A DNA stretch of 64,000 bases, from positions 105,106,855 to 105,170,854 of the forward strand of contig CM051458.1 of the NCBI GenBank assembly GCA_028274465.1. The letters run 5' to 3'. Made by a program: the position numbers and the translations under genes. Origin of the DNA: Plantago ovata. Taxonomy: Eukaryota; Streptophyta; Magnoliopsida; Lamiales; Plantaginaceae. Positions 1 through 12,500 of the stretch are shown here, one piece after another. The stretch's first letter is position 1. Each line of letters starts with the position of its first letter. The notes under the pieces are model-generated. The model was not told where the DNA came from. It worked only from the letters and a program-made list of their open reading frames with translations, and made no database searches.

Positions 1-3000
1 AATCCTTAGGTCAAACCCAAGACTGTCTACTCCGATCAAAGCACATTCCTGTCAAAATTTAACCTCAAACAGTTACCACCAGTGGCACTAAATGCTGGCA
101 GCATCAAAGCACTCCAATAAAAAGTTGAATGGTGATAATCTAATTTATTCGACTCTCTTCATGCTATGACCGCCAAATATCTAGCGAGATACATTACAAA
201 CTGTATTTTATAACATGTACTTAATCTCATGCATGCCTGAAATGCAATTCGGGGAATGTGGTACCTCAACTTGAATCCCCTTGCATCTCCAACATAATGA
301 TTTGAGAGCTTGTGTGGTCTTTTCTCCACCAGCTTTAAGATGTGCTATAATTTTTGCAGCTGAATGTGCTATTGCATCAGGTCGGGCCCTCCTAAAATTT
401 TCTATGTCAACATCAGTCTGCAATAGCACTACCCAAAATCAGAAAAATACGCAAAACAAAAACCAACTTAAAGAGAGTAATAGTATAGAACAAGATTCAT
501 TCCACATGAATGACAATTTCAGCATAATATTTTTATATATAATAGACAGAAAATCTTGTCAGGGTCAGGTGACTACCACAGAATATATGCAAAAACATGA
601 AATGAATCATGTTATCCTAAACATGGTAGGTATAACAACCAAGCAGGTCAATTTTTTAAAGTTCTTTATTAATAGTATTCCAGTTTAAAACAGATCACAA
701 GATTAAAAACACATGATACACTTCTAGGGACATTGCAACTTAAAATGGAAACCTACATTAGATGCTCTTCTTCACATTGATTTGTATTAAAACTCCTCAC
801 ATACTTGGAAACGAAAAAAATTATTAGACAAGAAAGAGAGAGAAAAACATTGACAGATTTCTAATGTTACATATTGAGAAGTGAGAACTGTGACTCTAAT
901 TGCTGATTATAAATGTGAACTAAGTGGTCAGGTGCAAGAGAGTATTGAATATCGATCATTTTTTCTTCACTTGTAATTACTCAACGAGGTGCTTACCCAG
1001 TTTCATCAGAGCCTATTGCCTATGGTAATTGTCAGAATCTATGAGTGGATTAGAGCTTTTGAAGAGTCAGTAAAAAGGAAGGGGGTGGTCAAACTTTTCA
1101 GAGCAGCTATTAAAAATAGTTTGATGATCCATGGAATTTGGCATGTTAGAAATCTGAAATTTTGTAGCAATGACTAAGTTTCTGTGGATCAGTGTTGTGG
1201 TTTGATAGCTAAAATTCTATACTTAGGATCTCCCATAAATATATTAAAACTAACAGAAGAACTGGACATGTTTTTCAAATTCTGGGAGAAGGTATGAAGG
1301 ATTGAGATTTAGACCTGCAGAGAAGGCCAATGTGACATGAAAACCGAGGTTGTGTCTCTGTTGATGTCAAAGGTATGTACTCAGGTGGAGCTAATAGATA
1401 TACAAGACAGAAATTGACTTAGTTCTTTTCCTTTTTATCTTGTGGTTACGTGTGCAGAGGGTGAGAATTGGAATCTGTGAAGTCATTGGAAGCATTTCCT
1501 CTGATTCCTCTGATATATTAACTTTCTTCAGTAAAACAAGGGGAAAAAAAGGGAAAAAGAAGAAGAGACTAAGGGACCTACCTGTTTCCCTTGTGCTGAA
1601 AAGAGTTGTATCTTAATCATCTCAAGCTTATAATATGCAAATCCATTTCCCACTGTGTCATCCTTCTCCGATTCTTCAGCCGAAACTGGATTATCTTGTT
1701 CTTTTTCTGCTTCCCGTCCATGCCCGTTAATTTTTACATCATCTTCCATTTGTTCTTCAGTTACAATATTTGTGTCGTCATCAATAGAGTCAGGGCCAGC
1801 TACATGTCTCTGAACAACGGAATGCTCTTCGATAAATGCAGGTCTTAGAAGGCCATGTAAAGAAAGGCCAGAAGCAGGCTGTTCCATGCAATCTACAGGA
1901 TCATCTGATACTACCTATAGAACAAAAAGAAGCAGAGAACGGTCCATTAGATGTTTAAGGCAATGAATGTAGAAGAAATAATGTGATTCAGTAAAACTCG
2001 AGATGTTGTTTATTTCTAGTAACATAGTAATTTAATGATACATTTCGCATCAACATGGCAATAAAATTGACACCTCTGCTAGTTTTTTGGCAAAATACAT
2101 TGGATGAGAAGATCGCATGGTCTCCAGTTTAGCCCAGTCACCCGGTGATCCATCAGAATCCTCATCCTGATCCTCCTCATCAAGAATATCATCCCACTCC
2201 TGCAGAAAAACATGATAAGAAGTTCACAATCTGTGCTACAAAGGTGATACTAAAACAGGTGTAAGAATGATTTGAAGACACCATACATTTTCATCATCGT
2301 CGTCATCTTCCCCGTCATCATCTTCGTCATCATCGAAATCGCTATCATCGTCGTCCAACTCATCCACGGCAAGATCAAATTCTGAATTACCTAGTGCCTC
2401 CATCTCGCTGACCATTTCCGCAGTATCTAGTCCAATTATGACTTGCTGTATTTCATTGAAATCAAGAAATATTTAAAAAACAATGATTTTGATAAGATAA
2501 TCATCAATGACAGTCACAGTGCTTACAGAATTGAATAGATTGGTGCATTATTAATAGATGAGTAATTTTTAATTCCTTTGGCACTATTGGTTCCTTATCA
2601 TTGTTATATGCTGCTTTGAAGCACAGACAACTAACTTATAATTAATACAACATGCAGGAAGATCATGTAGCTTGCAGCCTTGCACACAGATGCATGCCCA
2701 TGTTACTTGACAAAAAGAAGCCCAGCAAATACTGAAGTGAATGAAGAATTCAAGATATCTTTTGTTTTTCGAACAAAGAGCACAACAGATTAAGATTACC
2801 ACGATAGTTTCTTCAGTAGTTAGAGTTTGCAGAATGTCCTCATCATTCTTCACTTGGAAGTACACATCTGACCCCAAGTAACAGGAAATCAAACTTAACA
2901 ACAATATATATGAGCAACAGTGTTTACAGATTTAAAAAAAAAAAACTACACATAATCTTACATAAATTACATCCACAAGAAAACAGGACTTACTGCCATG

Positions 3001-3786
3001 CTCATCTGTAAGGTATGGTAAATCCGGCCAGAAGATGTTCTCATGGATTTCTTCGCTTACCATACCAGAAAACATCAGCGTCGCCTTGCTATTCACCTAG
3101 AACACAACAAATTTTCACAAAATTAACATTTCATCCATCAAAACAGCCACTTAACTACTTCACCTCCAACCTAAACTCTCAGCAGAACCAACTAGTTAAA
3201 CACCTCTAATCCTAATCTCCTTACACAAATCACATTCTCCATAAATTCGAATCACCACACACTACCTCAATTATCGTCCGAGTAATCTCAGCAGGCGTCA
3301 GAGTAGCTTCCTCATCCATCAACAACTCCGAGTCAGCAATGTCCTCGAATGGATGATACCTCTGTGGCTTTGCATTTGGCTTCACCGGACCAGACGACTG
3401 TTCCTTCGCACTTGCCCTAATCGCCTTCACACTCTTCAACCTGTCGCCACATTTCCTCCTGTACTTAATCCTACAAATCAAACCAAGCTCTGTCAAGCTA
3501 ACAACAATATTACCAATAACCATTGCCTAGAGGCTAGAGCTCTTCTAAGTTCTAACAACTCAAATTAAACGAATTACAACGAACTAACTAGTTCAATACA
3601 AAATCACCAACAATAGTAACTAAATTTCTGAAATGATAATAAACATAAGTAACAATTTCAGCAGTAGGAAATGGAGTATTACCGAGGAACGGAGAAGGCG
3701 GCGGAGCTAGATAAGAGGCGAGCGGAGGAGTCGGCGCAGAATCGGGCGGCGGCAGGAGCGGCGGAGTGGAGCTCGATCATCAGCAT
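1..3786 (-). CDS. At3g49140-like plastid-type protein (3' end outside window)
   Basis: The gene matches, from memory, the plant family of Arabidopsis At3g49140/At5g24060, whose database name 'PPR superfamily' is misleading because no PPR repeats are visible. Exons on the minus strand: 3786-3683, 3470-3266, 3096-2994, 2867-2800, 2445-2287, 2199-2074, 1914-1582, 417-265 and 48 to beyond 1. All junctions are GT/AG and phases add up (433 codons in the window). The N-terminus is rich in Ala/Ser/Arg with few acids, like a chloroplast transit peptide. Residues about 189-233 form a very acidic Asp/Glu run. The later part (KSLCWRCKGIQVE, then LIGVDSLGFDLR at the window edge) is the conserved C-terminal block, which I believe resembles the FMN-binding split-barrel/HugZ fold. 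Start chosen at 3786 (MLMIEL); an in-frame ATG at 3894 would add 36 residues without transit-peptide character, and 3780 is also possible. Biochemical role unknown. Confidence 0.9.
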
Positions 3787-5071
3787 TTTCAGTGAACTCA
3801 ATTTTGAATTGGAGGACGAAAAATGAGTGAGATTGATTATAGGAAGAAGAAGAGAATAGAATCTGGCATCTTCTTCCTTGCTGATTCTGTTCACTGCGAT
3901 ATTGGATGGTGTGGCTGTGTTTTATCCGTTGCTTTCTGTATTTTGCTACTCCTTTTGCGCCTTTTCTACTTGGATTTTTAGCTTGAAATCGCGTTTCACC
4001 AATAAGATTTTTTGCTTGGATTTAGCGTTTTTGTTCTGTTTGATTTATTTAAAAATCTATCAACTTAACTGAATTTCATTAAATTGAATTTTGAACTTAA
4101 CTGAATAAACTAATATGAACTGAACTTATTTGAAGTAACATAAATTTCGACCTAGCAAAATTCAAAGTAAACCGAAATGAGTTGAACTGAATTTAAGATA
4201 GTTTTCATCAGATTTTACACTTTATACTGCAGTTTCAAAACTTCATGCTTTTGATCCCGCAATATGAGAAAGCGCATTGATACCTACCTACATAGCTATT
4301 CAGCATGAGAAAGCACTTTTTTGTTGTTGTTCTGTTTCTAGTTACAATTGATTTTTAACCAAATCTTTTATCTGAATGTTGCACATGCAGATGGCTGGTG
4401 CATGCTTGATTGAGTGAAAAGATGTGTAATAAGTCATTTGTAAGGGTGATTTATGGTGAAAATCTTCAAGGTAATTTACCAATGTGTTAGAAGGAGAGAA
4501 AAGATAAACACTAAATTCAAGTACACAGTGGTATGACATCTTATCTCATGATCCCAGGCGATTAATCTCCATTTTTTTTGCATGCATTTTTACATGTAAC
4601 TTTTTTCGAGATGCTACTCAATCTCATCTTTCTTCGATGAATTGATCCATGCATTGTTTCAATCGCACTTTAGTTCATAAACATTTTCAAATTGAAATTT
4701 TTAAACATGTTCTCGCGAAGCTAAAGTGCATACAATCCTTACAATAACATAGGTTGTATTGAACTTTAATAATACAATGATTGGTACGCACATTGTGCGT
4801 AAACTGTCAATTTTAAAAACTCAAGACTCTGTAAGGGTAATTTAGTAATATGTTATCACGAAATCTTACCAACCATTCGCGCAGTAATCTATATACATTG
4901 CCACAGTAGGTAATAACTCAAGATTTTGCCTCAGTTAATGTACATTACATATAATTTAGCATGTATAGTAGGTGTAACACCACATTTCTAATAAGATTGT
5001 TGGGCAAATTCTTCCAATTTTTTCAGTCCATTCGTGATTAATAAAATGTTCCGTGCCTCTCTCCTGAATTC
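3787..5071. other. Intergenic region
   Basis: AT-rich spacer between the divergently transcribed At3g49140-like and WRKY genes, so it should hold both promoters. Around 4070-4200 it carries degenerate runs of the type 'aactgaac', a simple-sequence pattern seen again near 16260-16330, 22560-22620, 23430-23530 and 51000. I see no gene. Confidence 0.6.
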
Positions 5072-5072
5072 C

Positions 5073-5080
5073 TATATATA
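5073..5080 (+). promoter_or_regulatory. Candidate TATA box of the WRKY gene
   Basis: A TATATATA run about 180 bases before the chosen WRKY start codon, followed by a pyrimidine/adenine-rich leader. Position is right for a plant core promoter; transcription start not known. Confidence 0.5.
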
Positions 5081-5260
5081 CCCACGCCTTAAACAACATA
5101 CAACATACAATATTTCTTATTTCATCCTCTTATTGAGTAGTGAGTAGTGCATTTCATTTGTATCAGTAGTCATTGTTCCCTGGTTCCTCTGTTTTCTAAT
5201 AATATGAAAGCAGGGAAGATAGTGTACTGTGTTTTTATTTTGTATAATTACTTTGTTTCC

Positions 5261-6709
5261 ATGAGTGCTGATTGGAATCCTTATGCCGCTGAGAACGTTG
5301 CAGGCTCTTCGTCGCCACAACCAATCAATAATGTCCCTGATGCCGCTTCTGCAAATGATTATCCTCTTGGCATTCAAACGAATGAAAACTCATTCGTTGA
5401 CAATGCTCTGTTTCGTGACCAAGATGATTTCTTTTCTGGTTTGGAAATGTATGAGCATTTCTACGAAAACACGGTTCCACCACCGGCGAACACTGTCTTC
5501 CACACCGTTCCAGTGATGAGCCAGACTGCCCAACCATCACAAATTGAGACAATTGTTGTTGATCTATTGTCACAAATCAGTAGTAGTATTCAGCACGCGC
5601 AAGGAGGTGACAACATTGTGGAACTGCATGGTGGTCCTTCCATTCAAACATCTGTGGCATCCAGTTCTTCAACCGAGCCAGTTCGTCATAGGAGAAGGTA
5701 TTATTATTTGTTTGTCGTTGAATTTTCATAATATAAACTTTTTAATTTCTTTTCCGATATAATTTTCTAGTGATTTGGGGTCAAATGAATATTTAAGTTG
5801 GGCCAGAGGGCATTTTCTAGATTAATAAACCTTTTCCTTCTTTTTTTTTCTTTTTTTTTTTGAACTTCGATTTGGTTGACAGGAGAAATTCAATTGACAG
5901 AACCATTGTTGCGATGACAAGCGATGAGCTTGCTGCTGACTCAGGGCCATGGCGGAAGTACGGCCAGAAGCCAATCAAAGGAACTCCACATCCTAGGTTT
6001 TCAACTCTTTCTTCTCAATGCAATTCATTATTAGTGTAGATGATAGTGTAATAAATACTTCTAATAAGAGAATTTTCAAAAAAATCGTGAACAAGATATT
6101 TGTAAAAATAATATAGATGATACGTATTAGTGGTTGCACTCGAAATATTTTAAAAACTTATGTCAATGACCATTCTTACTTTTGTAAACATCTTTATTTT
6201 CAAGCAGACACTACTATCGATGCAGCAAAGGAAAAGGATGTAGTGCAAAGAAAACAGTTCAACGCAACCTTATCGATCCAAATACGTTCACGGTCTCTTA
6301 CTGTGGTGAACACAGTCACCGACATGTAACCCAAAGAGGCTCGTTTGCGGAAAACACCCCTAACATGCTTGTTTTGGGAGATGGGAATAACAATAGCATC
6401 AATCATCCCCTTCAAATAGGTTCACTATCATCCCCTGGGTCGGGCTCAAATTCTACTCAAAGTCCGCCAACAATGCTAGGCGGAGCAAACATGCAAAACA
6501 ACGACGCTCAGATGGTGGAGCATAGAGATGATGAGTATGAGAATCTGATGATGATAAATGATTTGATGAGTAATGACATTCCCATATTCATAGGGCTACA
6601 AGATTCTAACGAGTCAAGTGACGTGCTTATGTCTCCACCATGGAGTCCTATCTTCGATGATGTATTTAACTTTGAAGATGGTGATTGGGGTATCTCTAAG
6701 CCCAAGTAA
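5261..6709 (+). CDS. WRKY transcription factor, group II (IIe-like)
   Basis: Encodes a nuclear DNA-binding regulator expected to bind W-box (TTGAC) elements. Exons 5261-5697, 5883-5996 and 6208-6709 join in frame to 350 residues. The WRKY domain has WRKYGQK at 169-175 and a zinc finger C189-x5-C195-x23-H219-x-H221, the group II pattern. The second intron splits the Arg codon after PHP, the conserved WRKY-domain intron position. The start MSADW resembles the N-terminus of WRKY22-type IIe proteins; upstream in-frame ATGs (5147, 5204) would add a hydrophobic stretch and were not used. Oddity: IIe members usually have W-A-W before RKYGQK, but here it is G-P-W, and the finger is followed by HRHVTQRGS rather than the usual basic NALAGS type. 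The C-terminal tail is acidic and Ser/Asn-rich, ending FNFEDGDWG, which could be an activation region. The exact orthologue is not assigned. Confidence 0.95.
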
Positions 6710-6840
6710 GATGGAGCATGGAGCACAAAATCGAAATAGTAGTAATGAATTATACTTTTAATTTTCGCACTATGAAGAGAAGTGTAAATGGCTATACAAA
6801 ATGGTCCTCTCTATCGCACTAAATAACTAAATAATGTATA

Positions 6841-7084
6841 CTCCTATAAATTACCCAGTTTTGACTTCTTCCGGTTAACAGGTTTCAACTTTGACTCCCG
6901 ATTACTCTTAAACTATGATGGTAAAATATTTAACGAAATTATATTATGAAAATATAGAATTTAAAGATTCATGATATAATTTTATTAAATATTTTATCAT
7001 TATAGTTTAAGAGTAATCGGGAGTCAAAATGTTGACCTAAAAAAGTCAAATTGGATAATTTATAGCGGGACAAAAGGGAGGGAG
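6841..7084. mobile_element. Stowaway-like MITE
   Basis: An inverted-repeat element flanked by TA on both sides. The arms share long complementary stretches such as tgactcccgattactctt and its reverse. The right end has the typical 'gggagggag' terminus; the left terminus has lost about 15 bases (only 'ctcc' remains before the arm). No coding capacity. Confidence 0.8.
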
Positions 7085-8079
7085 TACTTTTTACACCATC
7101 CAATTTTAATTGTTTTACTATATTCCCTGTCCTCATAAAATATCATTCATCAAAATTTTGAAGGTTTTATCTATTTTAAAACATTTATTTGAAAGAAATT
7201 TGTAAATGTTAAATATGAAGTCGGAAGTGGGACATAATTTCTTTTAATGTTTAATGTTAAATTGTTAATAAAGACTTGCCCCTAAATTTTTGCAAAAATA
7301 AAAAGACTTGCCTCTAAATAAATGTACAATTTTCAAACAATTTAGGACAATTTAAAGAATCAGACTTAATTACATTACAGACCTCTCAAGTCTTAATTTA
7401 AAAAATTCAAGATATTGGCTATAGATCGACATTCATTAATTAATAGTAGATACTACTAGGAACCGCGTCACACGCTACGCGTTTGAAGCGTAATCTTGTA
7501 AAACATTATTGTTTTATTAAATAATATATTGAAATAAATAGAGTGAATATGTGATCTTCACATAATGACTTCAAACGTAATAAAAAAATAACTAATTGAG
7601 TAATTAAACTTAATATAAATGGTATGCTATAAATGTATATAATTTTTGTAGTTATGCAATTAATAGTTTTGAATTGAACTATATTAGACATACGAAAAGT
7701 ATTATTCTGATGAGTTAAGAACCATCAGATACATCTCTAGACTTTGGAAACATTTACCTTCAAAATCTGCAATGCATCTTTTTTGCATGTTAATTGATAT
7801 TCTTCATCAGTTGAATATATTGTCAAGTAGTTCATATAAACATTCTAGTTTCATAATATGATGTTTTTAGTTATTTTTATCGTATGATTTAAGAATAATT
7901 TAAGGTCAAAATGACCATCGAAAAAGTCAACAAAATCAAGTGTTACATTTATTATTGGACGGAGAAAGTATGTCTTTTTTTATAAGAACATATCATGGTT
8001 ATTTTTAAAATTAAGTATAATACGTCATACAACTTTATGTTAAAAAATATAAATTTAAGAAGAGAATAAATAAAAAAGA

Positions 8080-8265
8080 AAAAAAATTACGTCAATAAGA
8101 TTCGAACCCAACACCTTCAACTAAAATAATGATACAAATAATAGAGAAAAATCACGCCAACAAGATTTGAACCAAACAACTTCAATAAAAATATTAATAA
8201 AAATAATGGAGAAAAATCACGCCAACAGGATTCGAACCCTACATCTTTTAATTAACTAATGACAC
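8080..8265. repeat. Three tandem units of 64-65 bp with tRNA B-box-like cores
   Basis: Units begin at about 8087, 8151 and 8216. Each contains a version of aacaggattcgaaccc, whose reverse complement reads GGTTCGAATCC, a good match to the internal B box of RNA polymerase III promoters. The middle unit is mutated (gatttgaacc). No complete tRNA cloverleaf can be drawn, so this looks like multiplied tRNA- or SINE-derived debris. Confidence 0.65.
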
Positions 8266-8904
8266 ATGTACGCACCAGATTGAAATTGGATAAGCAAGAT
8301 CAACGGATATAAATTGATTGGTAGGTCAATCAATTGGTTAAATCAACCGGTTTATTATATTACTTTAAATTTAAATTATTGTAAAAATACATGCGATACT
8401 AGTGCAAAATATAAAAAAAAAGTCTCACATACATTAACATATAAGAAATATATTAAATTCTTTTAAGAGTCACACAACACTTTTCCTTTAAAAATTTCTC
8501 TAATATCATTTTTATACCATTCCCTATAATATTTGAAGTACGTATTTAACATTTCACTAAAATTAAATTCCCTTTTAGTGATTTAATGTAAGTATAAATA
8601 ATAATTTTAATAAGCATATATTCTAAATATAATATATAAATTAATGATTAATGCATTAAAAAAGTTTTAGGTATGCACAAGTTTAGACATGTGAAGAGTG
8701 TTACCTATTTTCTTTTTGTGGTGCATACAAATTTTAGGAAATCTAATTTGTTAAGCTTTTAACACATATTTTGAATTTTTTGCCAATATTTAAGAAAAAA
8801 CCATTTTAGGAAAAGTGGTGTGAATCGTAAAATAAAAATGTTTGCTACTCTTTCGTTTTCTTTTGTGTGTTTAAGCTACATTATTTCTGACTTTCCCGAG
8901 GCCA

Positions 8905-9290
8905 TGTCCAGCAATCATCCCCTCTCATCCTCTCTCTCGTATGCCACTTCAATGCCTCACTTACTTATCCCAATCTACTCCAACAATCATCCCCTCTCAT
9001 CCCACCTTTTTTCATTTACTTTATTAAATAAATACAAAAACAAGTCAATTGAAATGGTAAAAGTAAGAAAATAAAATGGAAAACAAAAATAAAATAAGCT
9101 CATCCCGGGATGAGCCTCTCATCCCCACTCACACGGCGTGTGAGTGGAGATGAGCTGATCCATCTCCAGCAGCTCACACGCCTTCTCTAGCAGTCATCCC
9201 CTCTCACCCCCTCTCTCTTATTCCATGTCAGTGTTTTTAGTTAATCATCCCAAACTACTCCAACGGTGATCCCCTCTCATCCCATTTAGA
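8905..9290. repeat. Duplicated arms with palindromic centre (possible non-autonomous transposon)
   Basis: Segments near 8909-9007 and 9188-9286 are imperfect direct copies offset by about 279 bases; both carry 'tcatcccctctcatcc'-type sequence twice. Between them are a perfect 18-base palindrome at 9098-9115 (gctcatcccgggatgagc) and a near-perfect palindrome at 9125-9147. The structure suggests a fold-back element or nested MITEs; no target duplication was identified. Confidence 0.55.
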
Positions 9291-9522
9291 CATTTAGAGG
9301 GACTCATTAATCGAAGTGACACTGAACCAGGTCATTTTAGAAGTTTGAAGCCCAATCCAATCTAAATGCAGCTTTAGGTCCAAAACTAAGCCCAATTTCT
9401 AATTAACCAAAACAGAGGACATTTTCGCCACGCGATCAAAAATATCACTCACACCCACTGATCTTACTTCTCAACGAGCGAGTTAACCACCGAGTCGCAA
9501 CCGAGTCAAACAAACGGGCAAA

Positions 9523-12500
9523 ATGTTTCTACGGCGGGTGGCGCGGCCATTTATGATGATGGCGAAAGTGAAGGAGACGACAGGGATCGTAGGCCTGGAC
9601 GTGGTTCCGAACGCGAGAGAGGTTCTGATCGGACTCTACTCGAAAACCCTAAACGAGATCAAGGCTGTGCCGGAGGACGAAGGATACCGCAAGGCCGTGG
9701 AGAGCTTCACGCGCCACCGACTGCAGGTGTGCCAGGAGGAGGAGGATTGGGAGGCGATTGAGAAGAAGCTAGGTTGTGGACAGGTTGAGGAGCTGATTGA
9801 GGAGGCTCAGGATGAGCTCAAGCTCATCGGCCAGATGATCGGTAAATTTGTTCGATTGAGCTTTGTTTGATTCTAGCAATTGCATTTTTGTTTCCAGCTA
9901 ATTTGAATTTTCTAGAGATTTTTGATTTAAAGGTTTATAGATTTAAGTGTTTCGATTGATTGCAATGGATGCTTATGTTGCTAATAATGTAGGAGTATGA
10001 ATTTAATTATAGGATTTTTGAATTAGCATAAATTACAGAATGGTGAAACCGAGAAATGTACTTGGAGTTTTTAAGGTGTATAGGTTAAGTGTGTTTGAAG
10101 TGATTCCGGTTGATTCGAGTATGTGCTCTACTGGCCTATATGAATATCTAGAATTGTTAGAATCAGTGTAAGTTTCAGAATGGTGAATCTGAGAAATGGA
10201 TGTCGTTAGTAGTGTACACAAAGTGAAAAGCAAAGAATCACTAAATTACTCCCTCATGTATCTAGCTAAACTACCCATTGCTGCAGAAACTATTATGAAT
10301 TAGTAAAGAAACTACCTTAATTCAAAGAAGTAAGAGGTAAGCTAAAATAAACCAATTAGAACATAGAAACTGCAACTTCAGTTGATAATTGGATGCTGAA
10401 CAACTACTAGAACTAATTAAATGAAGAGCTCTACAAGCTAGGTTTAGTGGGGATTACTCTTGTAGCAGAATCACTTGTTTTAGACTCTGAAAGAACAACA
10501 TATTCTGAGCAGAGGATCCCTCTAGCTGGTCTGCATGAAATCATAGCAGGAAATGATGCCATCCTATTAATCCACTAGACAAGAATTTGTCCATGTATTG
10601 AGACGGTGTATTTAGTTGATTGGAGAGAAGAAAACCAAAGCGAATACAGAATGGATGAAATTTGCATATGGATTTTTTATTGCTTTGAGTGATTGTATTT
10701 CTTGCTAATATGAATTTCTAGGATATTAAGTACTACCAAATGTTCAAGAATGGTGAATCTGAGAAATGGAGTTTATGTTTTTAGTTTACAAGTGTATGTA
10801 ATAAAGGTTATAGAGTTGTGGTGGGGAAAATTTCTGCGACCCGATTTTGTTTCTTTGGACTTTTCAAATCAGTTGCCCCAGTCAGCAGTAGGTATGATAG
10901 GGCCACGGTTTGATCTCAGGTAGCTTATCGTTTTTGCTTCACTAGAATTCTATTGGGGATGATGAAAAGGGCCTGTAGATTACCCTCTGTTATCTAATTG
11001 GTAGACATTTTAAAGTTTATGGCTTTATGCCTCGGGCCCTCGTGTAAAAGCTTAGCTGAGATGATATAGGATCTTGTTTCCTAAACATTTGAAAGAACTG
11101 TTTCCTAAAACATTAGGAGAAACTACTTTTTAAGTGTAAGCTTATACTACCACCCAAGTGTTACACATGCTTTTTTTGTACTTCATCCGGAAACTTAATA
11201 GGTTCGCACTTTGTTTTTGTTGACTTTTTTATGTCCGGTTGACCTCAAATTAATCATAATTGATTGATTGATTAAGAAAAAAATAATTTTAGAAGTTATA
11301 TTATACAAATATAAGAAGTATACTTTTATAGTATACTTTTTAAAATTATTATTTTTTCCTAAAGAGTTACGAAGTATTATTTATTTGAGGTCAAACCGGA
11401 CATCGAAAAGTCAACAAAAATAAAGTGCGAACCTATGAAGTGTCCGGAGGAAGTATAATGTTTAGGAAAATCTGGACTTTTTCTAAGACTGACTCCGTTT
11501 CTGTTTACTCTTTTAACTACAGCAACTGTCCATTTCTTTTGTAATTTTGGTTGAATAGAAGCATGTGGTAATTTGAGCTGGAGTTTAGTTAAGGTTATGT
11601 CGGGATTTTCGTGAAGATACACGAGAAGTTCCTTAATTTTAATTAATCAAAGATGGTGGCTTTACATATACTTCATGTCAATAAGTGGGCTTTAACCTCT
11701 TCAATGGTAGCAAGTAGAACGGAAGCACAATGCTCTATCTTCATTGCTTGGCAGCCTATTGTGAATGTTTTATATAAACAGTAGGACCAACTTAATTGCA
11801 CTGTACTATGATTAGCGTTCCTGAAGTTCTTGAGGATCATAAATGAATTAGAAGAAGGTGGATTGATACTTTTGCAATTTTAGATGTTAGAGGATGAGTA
11901 GTTGAGAATTGCAAGCCTCTCTATGTTCTGCCAATTTCTGGATGTATTATCAAGTAACTAAGTTTATAATACTTCCACTTATTAGCATGTTGTGGCTGTA
12001 GCTTATCCTACGCTTAGTAGTTATAATCACTGAGGCACTGTTGAACCCTATTGCCTGGATTAGCCCTGTCAATTTTGGTTTCCCTTTGATGCACAGATGA
12101 TGAGTAACCTCTTTTTAACACTTCAGAGGATTATGTTCTTGCTCACTTCAAATTCGCTTTCGTTTCTCCTCTGTTGTTGTTTCTAATGTTAAGATGAGTG
12201 AGTTTCTCAACTTGCATTGTTTCAGCTAACTTTCTTTCCAGCAGTAGCTAATTGATCAATTAATGCATGTATCTTCATGAGTGCTTTTTTTTTTTTTTTG
12301 TCTTCCCAATTCTCTGCACAGAAATGTCATTTTTATCCCGGCCGTATTTCAGGTAAGAGAAAAAGATATTAGGATAGTTTTTGTGAGAATTCTGTAAGCT
12401 GCTGATGGGCTTTTCTCAGAAAGTTTGCAACCGGGCTTGCCTTTTTTAAGAAAAAAGTAAGCATAAGCTGGAAGGAAAGTCACCTCCTGAGGTGCTTATA

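Larger units (their letters stand above)
7085..9522. other. Intergenic region with repeat relics
   Basis: Very AT-rich spacer between WRKY and NDUFA5. It contains a probable MITE arm near 7870-7970 (aaaagtcaacaaaatcaag followed by 'ggacggagaaagta'), a threefold repeat at 8080-8265 and a fold-back/direct-repeat region at 8905-9290, each listed separately. The last 200 bases should hold the NDUFA5 promoter. No gene seen. Confidence 0.6.

Noticed and set aside
265-3786. Pentatricopeptide repeat protein, as the family is often labelled
   Set aside because: No 35-residue PPR motifs are present in the joined exons.
5117-5573. Minus-strand frames opposite WRKY exon 1
   Set aside because: Shadows of the WRKY coding sequence.
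8216-8262. tRNA gene, because of ggattcgaaccc
   Set aside because: No acceptor, D or anticodon stems can be formed around it.
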